26,745 bases of DNA from DMER64 sp964554535 (GTDB lineage: Bacteria > Bacteroidota > Bacteroidia > Bacteroidales > UBA932), in contig CAZKPB010000024.1 of NCBI GenBank assembly GCA_964554535.1, positions 1 through 26,745 on the forward strand. The letters are read 5' to 3'. The position numbers were made by a program, and so were the translations under genes. Below the pieces are notes generated by a model that was not told the origin of the DNA, made no database searches, and saw nothing but the letters and a program-made list of their open reading frames with translations. Positions 1 through 5,730 of this stretch are shown one piece after another (the stretch's first letter is position 1; each line of letters starts with the position of its first letter).

Positions 1-39
1 CCCCTTGCTCCATGACAATTCACACTCCCGCCGCCTTCA

Positions 40-71
40 GCTGCGCGGGGGCTGCCGCCGCCGGCGCGGGT
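40..71 (+). repeat. GC-rich repeat, left copy
   Basis: A 32-bp GC-rich stretch beginning GCTGCGCGGGGGCTGC. The reverse complement of 26692-26723, at the other end of the window, matches it at 29 of 32 positions, and all three differences are C/T. It lies just outside the DUF2130 reading frame, in otherwise non-coding sequence. A repeat at both ends in opposite orientation suggests a dispersed multi-copy element at which assembly stopped. Its function is unknown. Confidence 0.7.
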
Positions 72-109
72 AGGGCTCGGCCATGGGGTTAATTGGGAAG
101 GCAATTCTG

Positions 110-390
110 TTACACGGTTTTTGTTTCCGAGAACATGGATTGCATGGTGGGGTTGCCGGCGGTAAGGCGTTTGATGGTGAGGTTGTCTGCTTTTTCGTTG
201 GCCAGGCGAAGGTTGTTTTTTGATCCTATGAGGGCTTCTTTGATTTTTTGCAGGTGGGCTATGGATTTGTCAATTTCTTCCACGGCGGTATTGAATTTTT
301 CGCTGGCCAGACGGTAGTTGTTGGCAAACCGGTCTTTGAAGTCGTTCAGTTTGTTTTCAAAGTTGGTGATGTCAATGGTCTGGTTTCTGG
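110..390 (-). pseudogene. Out-of-frame C-terminal tail of the DUF2130 gene
   Basis: Just past the stop of the DUF2130 ORF, the minus strand stays open in the -1 frame down to a TAA at 110-112. It encodes about 94 residues that begin ARNQTIDITNFENKLNDFK and run through a charged helical segment to SMFSETKTV. This is the C-terminal helical tail expected of DUF2130 proteins. The frame change coincides with a tandem CTATA CTATA at 391-400. Deleting one 5-bp copy joins the parts as KKELAIARNQTIDITNFE and gives a 402-residue protein, a normal length for the family from memory. The tail is therefore part of the same gene, and either a mutation or an assembly error separates the two. Confidence 0.85.
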
Positions 391-400
391 CTATACTATA
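391..400. repeat. 5-bp tandem duplication (CTATA x2) at the DUF2130 frameshift
   Basis: CTATACTATA lies exactly where DUF2130 homology leaves one frame and resumes in another. With its flanks it makes a 15-bp palindrome (389-403, GGCTATA-C-TATAGCC). Removing one unit restores the reading frame. Confidence 0.75.
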
Positions 401-1323
401 GCCAACTCTTTTTTGTATTCAAGGCTCTTTTTGGAGGTCTGGCACAGAAGGGTAATGAGGGGAATGAAGAACTGGGGGCGGATGACGTACATTTTGGGGT
501 AGCGGTAGGTCATGTCCACTATGCCGCCGTTGTACAGTTCGCTGTCGGGTTCCAGAAGGGACACCAGGACCGCGTATTCGCAGTTTTTGGTTCTGCGGTC
601 CTCGTCCAGTTTCTTGAGGAAGTCTTCGTTTTTGTGTTTGGTGGCGGTCTGGTCCATCTCGTTTTTCATTTCAAACATGATGGAGACGTATTCCGTCTGG
701 CTGTCGTAGTCTCGGAAAATAAAGTCTCCTTTGGAGCCGGACGATGCGTCGTTGTCTTTTTCAAAGTAGGCGTTGGGGAATACCGTGCGCAGTCGGTTGA
801 ATTCCGTGCTGCAGTGAATTTCAAGGGTCTCGCCAATCATTTTGGTGGACATACGGGTCTTGAGGTCTTTGTAGTATTCTACCATTTCCTGCTGTTGTTT
901 GAGTTGCTGCTGGAAGTTGTCGGTGAGGTTTTTCTCGCGCAGGGTGGCCTCGGCCTTTGTGGCTTGCAAGGTGTTTTGCAGGTTTAGTATAGTGGTTTCC
1001 TTGTCAAATACCTGAGCCTGCAGTTCCAGTTTTTTGGTGTGTTCAAACTCGTTGAGTTTGGACTGCAGTTTGTCAATCTCCAGTTCTTTGGCGCTGATTT
1101 CATTTTGGCTGGTCAGGAGGTCCTGCTTGAACTTCAGGGATTCCTTCAGGGCCTGGGCTTCCTGCTCGGCCTTTAGCTGGCGGCGTACCTCTTCCGTGCG
1201 CGAGGCCAGGTCCTGCTGGTACTCGCGGGTGCGGATCTGGCTGACGATGCTGGCGTAGTCGGCCTCGTTGACGGTGAAGACTTCGCCGCATTTGGGGCAT
1301 TTTATGGAGTTGGTTGTGCTCAT
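391..1323 (-). CDS. DUF2130 (COG4487) coiled-coil protein with PD-(D/E)XK-like core, C-terminally truncated by frameshift
   Basis: This 310-residue ORF belongs to the DUF2130 family, whose cellular role is not established. Residues 9-12 form a CPKC knuckle. Residues about 25-150 are a Gln/Glu/Lys-rich coiled coil. Residues about 150-290 hold the conserved core, with a GDFIF strand (D200) followed by a strand ending FEMK (E218, K220). That D...ExK spacing is the signature of the PD-(D/E)XK nuclease fold, so a nucleic-acid role is inferred rather than shown. The family's C-terminal helical tail is missing from this frame but present out of frame at 110-390. The ORF begins 98 nt after the DUF2075/S24 ORF on the same strand and may share its transcript. 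Family assignment is firm; catalytic activity is not. Confidence 0.88.
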   Translation of the reverse strand: MSTTNSIKCPKCGEVFTVNEADYASIVSQIRTREYQQDLASRTEEVRRQLKAEQEAQALKESLKFKQDLLTSQNEISAKELEIDKLQSKLNEFEHTKKLELQAQVFDKETTILNLQNTLQATKAEATLREKNLTDNFQQQLKQQQEMVEYYKDLKTRMSTKMIGETLEIHCSTEFNRLRTVFPNAYFEKDNDASSGSKGDFIFRDYDSQTEYVSIMFEMKNEMDQTATKHKNEDFLKKLDEDRRTKNCEYAVLVSLLEPDSELYNGGIVDMTYRYPKMYVIRPQFFIPLITLLCQTSKKSLEYKKELAIV

Positions 1324-1370
1324 GTGCTTTGTTTATATATAATCAGTTTTGCAAAGAAAATCACTAGCTG

Positions 1371-1382
1371 TGCAATATTGCA
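1371..1382. promoter_or_regulatory. 12-bp perfect palindrome between DUF2075/S24 and DUF2130 genes
   Basis: TGCAATATTGCA is a perfect dyad in the 98-nt gap between the helicase/peptidase stop and the DUF2130 start. It could be an operator or a weak RNA hairpin. No T-run follows on the minus strand, so a terminator is unlikely. No clear TAnnTTTG box was found in this gap. Confidence 0.3.
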
Positions 1383-1421
1383 GCATAAGTGCTAAAATGA
1401 GTAGTAATAGACAGAAAGGAT

Positions 1422-3107
1422 TTAATTACTGCAGGGATGAACGATTCCGATAACCTCGCCGATTATTCTGTAATCATCAGCCTCATCCTCGTTTATATAT
1501 ATGGGCCTGTAGTCAGTGTTTTTTGGCATTAGGACAATACTTTCATTCTTGCAATTCTTTTCTTGGTCATCTATATTTCTGATTGAATATGTTTTTATGC
1601 TATAACTTCCGGAATAATCGGGATCGTATGAACTATAATGTTTTACCAGAACAATTTTGTCGCGCCGGCTTCCACCTGGGTTTGCCAAAAACACGCAATA
1701 GTCACCATCGTTAATAACAGGTTCCATTGAATGTCCGGATGCTTGCACCACATACATGTTTCTGTTTAATCTGCCCATACCTTCCACCCTTATCCATCCT
1801 AATACATCAACCAGTTCTCCTTCGCCAAAATAACCGCAAGCTGCTTTCACAGAGTAATATGGTAAAAAGTAAATGAATTTAACATTCTCATTTACATCGG
1901 ATTCAATGCGAATGATATCTTTTTTTACTTCAACTGGTTGAAGTTGTTTCGCAAAATACTCTGCCAATGCGGTATCACAAAAGTAGACATAACATCCCTT
2001 CATCCCTCTTGTCATTAAAGTCCTGTATGTGTTTTTGATGATTTCGTCTGCGTCTTGTAAAGCCTGCTCACGATTTTCCTTCAATTGGGATTTAAATCCT
2101 CTAACTGAAAGATCGTTACCAGATCTTTTGAGAACATCTGTAATAACTCTGTTGTTTTCATACCTCATATCCAGTCCAACAATTACTCCGACATAATCAA
2201 GTCCAAGGCCTTGACAAGTATGGATGCAACCAATTTCATTTACGGAGTCTTCACCGATAATCCATAAATTCTTGTCGGTGTTCAAATTCCATTTTTTACG
2301 GAAATTATGCTCAGGGATGATTATATCCTCCTTTGTATCATTGGACTTACTATTCCAATCCCAACAGTATCCCGCTACTATTCTGGATTTATTATTGATT
2401 CTATTTTTGTTGACTATAGTATTGAATAATTCATTTGGATCGGTGAATATTCTAAAATCAAAATCTTCAGGTGAAAGATTTATATTGGCTGTTTCTTTAA
2501 TTTGTAGGGTATTATCCAACCAACTTAAGTAACCGTCAGAACCATTACATCGGAATTGAGAACTAAGCCTAGCCGTATGAACTTCAGCCCCACAAGATTC
2601 CGCAAAACGTTCAATCGATTTTTTTGTTCCAACGTCCTTGATATGAATTCTTTGTCTGTCATCTACAAAAAATACCGAGAATTTAGTGGCCTTAACAATC
2701 TCAATTATTTGATTGTTACCAAGATTTCCATATAATCCGCTTTTTAAATTTAAACGGTGTCCTTCATCAATTATCAATGCATCAAAAGTGTTTTGAGGAG
2801 TATCAATAAAACTGCCACTTCCTACAAATAAGTTGTTTATGTAATTTCGCTTGAAACTACCTGTTAGTTTGGCAGTATACACATCTCTCGGCGCGGCATT
2901 TTTTGAAACATATTGACTGACTAACCCTTCTTTTGTTAATGCAACCAATAGATTTACAGCAACTACACTTTTTCCCGTGCCTGGCCCGCCTTCAACGACT
3001 AATACTTGTTTTTCACCATGTGCCGCTTTCCTGGCCAACTCCATAGCTGTTTCATATACGACTTTCTGGTCATCAAGCAAAATAAATTCTTGATTTCCTT
3101 GAAGCAT
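1422..3107 (-). CDS. DUF2075 superfamily-1 helicase with C-terminal S24 (LexA/UmuD-like) peptidase
   Basis: A 561-residue ORF. The N-terminal 400 residues are a DUF2075 (COG3410) ATPase/helicase: Walker A GGPGTGKS at 40-47, Walker B ALIIDEGH at 110-117, DDRQRI at 149-154, a Gln/Arg motif LSSQFRC near 181-187, HTCQGLGLDYVGVIVG at 296-311, and TYRTLMTRG at 360-368. The last 140 residues are an S24 peptidase: Ser460 in ASGHSMEP, the DGD strand near 467, Lys505 in SYSIKTYS, and an ACG at 423-425 placed like the UmuD Cys-Gly cleavage site. The first Met follows 32 in-frame codons that continue back, without another stop, to the TAA ending the nuclease ORF. The two ORFs are therefore very probably halves of one 790-codon gene. 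Composition is AT-richer than most of the window. Function in defence or repair is inferred. Confidence 0.88.
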   Translation of the reverse strand: MLQGNQEFILLDDQKVVYETAMELARKAAHGEKQVLVVEGGPGTGKSVVAVNLLVALTKEGLVSQYVSKNAAPRDVYTAKLTGSFKRNYINNLFVGSGSFIDTPQNTFDALIIDEGHRLNLKSGLYGNLGNNQIIEIVKATKFSVFFVDDRQRIHIKDVGTKKSIERFAESCGAEVHTARLSSQFRCNGSDGYLSWLDNTLQIKETANINLSPEDFDFRIFTDPNELFNTIVNKNRINNKSRIVAGYCWDWNSKSNDTKEDIIIPEHNFRKKWNLNTDKNLWIIGEDSVNEIGCIHTCQGLGLDYVGVIVGLDMRYENNRVITDVLKRSGNDLSVRGFKSQLKENREQALQDADEIIKNTYRTLMTRGMKGCYVYFCDTALAEYFAKQLQPVEVKKDIIRIESDVNENVKFIYFLPYYSVKAACGYFGEGELVDVLGWIRVEGMGRLNRNMYVVQASGHSMEPVINDGDYCVFLANPGGSRRDKIVLVKHYSSYDPDYSGSYSIKTYSIRNIDDQEKNCKNESIVLMPKNTDYRPIYINEDEADDYRIIGEVIGIVHPCSN

Positions 3108-3200
3108 TGAGATGAGCGAGTCTGCAAGCTGTTTTGAAGGCCTAAGTCGTCCATTGTCTACAAGCCAAACAATATCGTCTTTCGCTCCATATTTAATATG

Positions 3201-3791
3201 TTATTTAATGAACTCTTGTAAGTTATGTGCATCAGATTTTAAAAAAACGGGGGCTTTTTCAATATACTCGGCGTAACAAGGATTTGTAATGACGTTATCC
3301 GGAGAGTAATTATGCAGAAACGCACAAGGTGAAAGTGATATATGTTTTTCTCTAATAGTCTCGTTATAATTGTTTAGCATATAGGCGTATGACCAGGCCT
3401 GATAGGATGGATGGCTTGTCTCGCTCTCTCCAAATTGGAAACGGGTTTTTACTACTGCTGATTTGCCGGACAATTTGGCGTGTTCCCATTGTTTTAATTC
3501 AATAATCACCATATTTCCCCTATGTTCCTCATCTTCACCGGATATAATAAAATCAACACGCTTGGCCGTCAATGGGATTTGATACTCTATGGCAACACTT
3601 GAAGTATCTGGAATATCCGGAGTGTCGATTACTTTAAACATATGCATCATGGAATTTTGCCAGGAATTTTTTTCGTTTGGCGAGGTATGTCTGCCCAAAT
3701 GAGATAAAAAGGCATTATCTATATCATCAGCTATTGTCCCATTAAATACATCAAGTAAAAAGCCTTTTTTTGATGCGTGGTATACTATCAT
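3201..3791 (-). CDS. PD-(D/E)XK nuclease module, N-terminal half of the DUF2075 protein
   Basis: A 196-residue ORF with the PD-(D/E)XK pattern: E69 in IEYQIP, D80 in RVDFIISG, and E98-L-K100 in VIIELKQW. HPSYQAWSYAYML (from about 127) follows, as in the N-terminal domain of DUF2075 proteins. It would cut or process DNA for the attached helicase. The ORF ends ...LQEFIK-TAA at 3201-3203, and the same frame continues as HIKYGAKDD...RPSKQLADSL into the helicase ORF. A single base change, such as CAA to TAA, would explain the split. Its start ATG overlaps the upstream pyrophosphohydrolase stop (ATGA, 4 nt), so the two are translationally coupled. It could instead be a naturally separate subunit, with the helicase reinitiated at 3107, but 32 codons of clean in-frame linker argue against this. 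Confidence 0.85.
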   Translation of the reverse strand: MIVYHASKKGFLLDVFNGTIADDIDNAFLSHLGRHTSPNEKNSWQNSMMHMFKVIDTPDIPDTSSVAIEYQIPLTAKRVDFIISGEDEEHRGNMVIIELKQWEHAKLSGKSAVVKTRFQFGESETSHPSYQAWSYAYMLNNYNETIREKHISLSPCAFLHNYSPDNVITNPCYAEYIEKAPVFLKSDAHNLQEFIK

Positions 3792-4132
3792 AAGTCACAG
3801 TATTTTTTTGCGTTTCCTTTTGATTTGTCAACCGGGTACTTTGCCGCATTCTTAGCAATTTTTTTAAGCATGATTTCTTTAATATCAAAATTATATTTAT
3901 CTGCAATGAGAAAAGCATAATTTAATATATCGGCTAATTCTTCTTTCACACAATCAATATTGACTTCATCAGCATTTTTCCATAAATAGGCTTCGTTAAG
4001 TTCAGATGCTTCTATTGAAAGAGCCAGAGCCAAATCCTTACCGTTATGGAATTGATTCCACTCCCTATCCTTAGTAAATTGAACAATTTGAGTCATGATT
4101 TCAGAAATATCAGAATTATTTATTGCTGTCAT
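3788..4132 (-). CDS. MazG-like nucleotide pyrophosphohydrolase
   Basis: A 114-residue all-alpha NTP pyrophosphohydrolase of the MazG/dCTPase superfamily (COG1694 type). The metal-binding motif is visible as E41-x-x-E44 in SIEASELNE, then E64/E65 and D68 in KEELADILNY. A trailing helix follows, with K-rich KKIAKNAAKYP, the substrate-loop region. Such enzymes hydrolyse (d)NTPs to monophosphates plus pyrophosphate in the cytosol; the base preference cannot be read from sequence. It is the first gene of the operon. A TAnnTTTG box lies about 40 nt upstream, and its stop overlaps the nuclease ORF start by 4 nt. The pairing with a nuclease-helicase suggests control of nucleotide pools during DNA damage or phage infection (inference). 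Confidence 0.9.
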   Translation of the reverse strand: MTAINNSDISEIMTQIVQFTKDREWNQFHNGKDLALALSIEASELNEAYLWKNADEVNIDCVKEELADILNYAFLIADKYNFDIKEIMLKKIAKNAAKYPVDKSKGNAKKYCDL

Positions 4133-4172
4133 AAGATTAGTTTAGAAAATGTGGTAGATAAATTGTTGTATA

Positions 4173-4180
4173 CAAAAATA
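4173..4180 (-). promoter_or_regulatory. Promoter -7 box (TATTTTTG) for the MazG-nuclease-helicase operon
   Basis: On the minus strand TATTTTTG matches the Bacteroidota consensus TAnnTTTG. It lies about 40 nt before the pyrophosphohydrolase ATG, leaving a leader of about 30 nt. The -33 element is not a clear TTG. Confidence 0.55.
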
Positions 4181-4312
4181 CAATATTTATGCATAAAGTG
4201 ATTTGTTTGTTTTTATCAGTAGTTGGTTATTTGGACAATGTACTTATGCAGAAAATTTAATACTCCAAATAATTTTTCCAATTGCTTTTTGGTGTTTTAT
4301 GATGTGTCTTAC

Positions 4313-4320
4313 TACTTTTG
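4313..4320 (+). promoter_or_regulatory. Possible promoter -7 box (TACTTTTG) pointing rightward
   Basis: TACTTTTG is a perfect TAnnTTTG match, with a TTG at 4288-4290 (22-nt spacer). It could drive the small ORF at 4385-4486 or nothing. The 4133-4500 gap holds this box, the operon promoter above and that ORF; nothing else was recognised in it. Confidence 0.35.
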
Positions 4321-4384
4321 TATAGTTCTGCCACGTTTCTGCACACCCGCGACCGACCTTTGTAAAAAACAAATCAACCCCACT

Positions 4385-4486
4385 ATGGACCGTACAATAA
4401 AAGTAATAAGATCGGCCAATCCTTCAGTGGTCCTGGATTATATTGTCAAAGATCCGGAGCCGGCCAGAAACAGATTGTGTAATTAA
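4385..4486 (+). CDS. Possible 33-residue small ORF, unrecognised
   Basis: ATG at 4385 opens a 33-residue frame (MDRTIKVIRSANPSV...), ending at TAA 4484-4486. An A-rich leader (TAAAAAACAAATC) precedes it, of the kind Bacteroidota use in place of Shine-Dalgarno. A TAnnTTTG box lies 65 nt upstream. I do not recognise the peptide. It has no signal peptide or membrane segment and could be the stub of a truncated gene. The longer frame from 4223 has an implausible Cys/Phe-rich N-terminus. Confidence 0.2.
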   Translation: MDRTIKVIRSANPSVVLDYIVKDPEPARNRLCN

Positions 4487-4500
4487 CGGCATTTGCCATT

Positions 4501-5589
4501 TTATGCTTCAGCCTCCTCCCGCTCCCTCCGCCCGAAATACTCGGAAGGAGTCATATCCGTCGCTGCCCTGAAGTTTCTCAGGGCGGTAGTCCGTGAACGG
4601 TAGCCGCAGAGGTAGAAGGCTTCTTTGATGCTCATATCCGAATGGCTGTCCCGCAGTGATATGAAATCTTGAATCCGGTACTTGTTGATGTAGGCCGAGA
4701 CGCTTTCCGCTCCATTTTCCCGGACCACTTTTGACAGCGTGGTGCGATTGGTGCCCAAGGCTTCCACCAGCATACTTTCGGAAAGCTTGGGATTGCGCCA
4801 GGTTTGATTTTCTGTCATATATTGTCCCAGTCGGGTGAAAAGGCTGTTGCCGGTCCCCTGGGCACTCTCCTCAATTGCTGAAGGCAGAATGTCTTCATTG
4901 GGCACCTTTTTATCCACAATGCGGTATATGAGTTCCATATACAGACGGAGTGCCGTTATGGCTATGGTGCAATGAAAATATAAGATGGAAACAATTGGGG
5001 TGTGAACAGAAAGTAACAGCAGATAGGAAATTACGTCAATGATGCCGCTGATTACATATACTCGTATCCAGGTGCGGTCGGTGTTGCTGTATTTGCGGGT
5101 ATAGGGAATATAAAAAATAAGAAATACGGGCAGGCTCAGGAGGAGACACAGCAGCAGTCTGAATGCCACATTAAAGTCAGCGTAATGCGGTAACATATCT
5201 TTAATGTCGGTATACACCGGATAGGTCACGCCCAGCATAAGGGAAATCATGAAAATAAGCAGAATGACCGCCACTGGTGAAAACAGCAGCAACAATCGTT
5301 TGAAGTTCACCCATCCCGGCGAGACTACCTCAATAGGGTATATGGTATACGCCAGAATCATAAACAAGCCCAGAGACAACCTGGGAACACTCAGGACCGG
5401 TACCTGGTACGTGCCGTTAAGGGCATTTATCAATATCGGTATGTAATTGAATACGGAAAGAGCCACAATAACGGCAAGAATTATCCGCGAACGGTCGCCG
5501 CTCTTATGAAAAGCAAACAGCGTGGCCGATGACAGAAACATGACCACCAAAGCGGCATAGATTGTGGCTAAAAAAAAATGTGCATTCAT
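4501..5589 (-). CDS. Membrane-anchored AraC-family transcriptional regulator
   Basis: A 362-residue protein. Residues 1 to about 230 contain six or seven hydrophobic helices, and residues about 255-355 form an AraC/XylS double helix-turn-helix. The first HTH is around LSESMLVEALGTNRTTLSKVV. The second is the diagnostic SIKEAFYLCGYRSRTTALRNF, followed by DMTPSEYF. This layout, common in Bacteroidota, places the DNA-binding domain on the cytoplasmic face of a membrane sensor; the signal is unknown. The gene diverges from the metallophosphoesterase at 5731. Two AAAATGAAAC direct repeats 21 bp apart in the shared spacer are candidate binding sites. A near-consensus -7 box on the minus strand (TACTTTCG, 5620-5627) could be its promoter. 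The next rightward genes suggest it controls the phosphoesterase and possibly the SusC/D locus (inference). Confidence 0.88.
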   Translation of the reverse strand: MNAHFFLATIYAALVVMFLSSATLFAFHKSGDRSRIILAVIVALSVFNYIPILINALNGTYQVPVLSVPRLSLGLFMILAYTIYPIEVVSPGWVNFKRLLLLFSPVAVILLIFMISLMLGVTYPVYTDIKDMLPHYADFNVAFRLLLCLLLSLPVFLIFYIPYTRKYSNTDRTWIRVYVISGIIDVISYLLLLSVHTPIVSILYFHCTIAITALRLYMELIYRIVDKKVPNEDILPSAIEESAQGTGNSLFTRLGQYMTENQTWRNPKLSESMLVEALGTNRTTLSKVVRENGAESVSAYINKYRIQDFISLRDSHSDMSIKEAFYLCGYRSRTTALRNFRAATDMTPSEYFGRREREEAEA

Positions 5590-5628
5590 TTTTGAGACTG
5601 TCTCTCTCTAAATATTCTGCGAAAGTAC

Positions 5629-5659
5629 AAAATGAAACACAATATTGTAAAAATGAAAC
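5629..5659. promoter_or_regulatory. Pair of 10-bp direct repeats, 21-bp period (candidate AraC-type operator)
   Basis: AAAATGAAAC occurs at 5629-5638 and again at 5650-5659, a centre-to-centre distance of 21 bp (two helical turns). A palindromic ACAATATTGT (5639-5648) lies between the copies. AraC-type proteins classically bind direct-repeat half-sites with this period. The pair lies between the AraC-type gene and the divergent phosphoesterase. Confidence 0.5.
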
Positions 5660-5692
5660 GTCGGAAATCTTTTCTCCTGTAAGGGTCATTCT

Positions 5693-5700
5693 TACATTTG
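5693..5700 (+). promoter_or_regulatory. Promoter -7 box (TACATTTG) for the metallophosphoesterase
   Basis: TACATTTG fits TAnnTTTG and lies 30 nt before the ATG at 5731. The repeated AAAATGAAAC half-sites lie 34-64 nt upstream, an activator-like position. Confidence 0.6.
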
Positions 5701-5730
5701 CATAAATCAAGACTAAACAAATTCTAAATT

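Noticed and set aside
12..92. 26-codon plus-strand ORF in the left GC-rich repeat
   Set aside because: An Ala/Gly/Arg-rich peptide from low-complexity GC sequence; the matching repeat at the other end does not keep the frame.
391..412. Programmed -1 frameshift in DUF2130 at the A6G tract
   Set aside because: The -1 frame is open across AAAAAAG, but the tract is out of register for a standard X-XXY-YYZ slip (it reads AAA AAA G). The joined sequence KKRVGYSIARNQ also fits the family worse than KKELAIARNQ, which removing the 5-bp duplication gives.
3201..3203. Stop-codon reassignment or readthrough at the TAA
   Set aside because: TAA ends many other genes in the window in the normal way, and no stem or context for recoding was seen. 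A point mutation is simpler.
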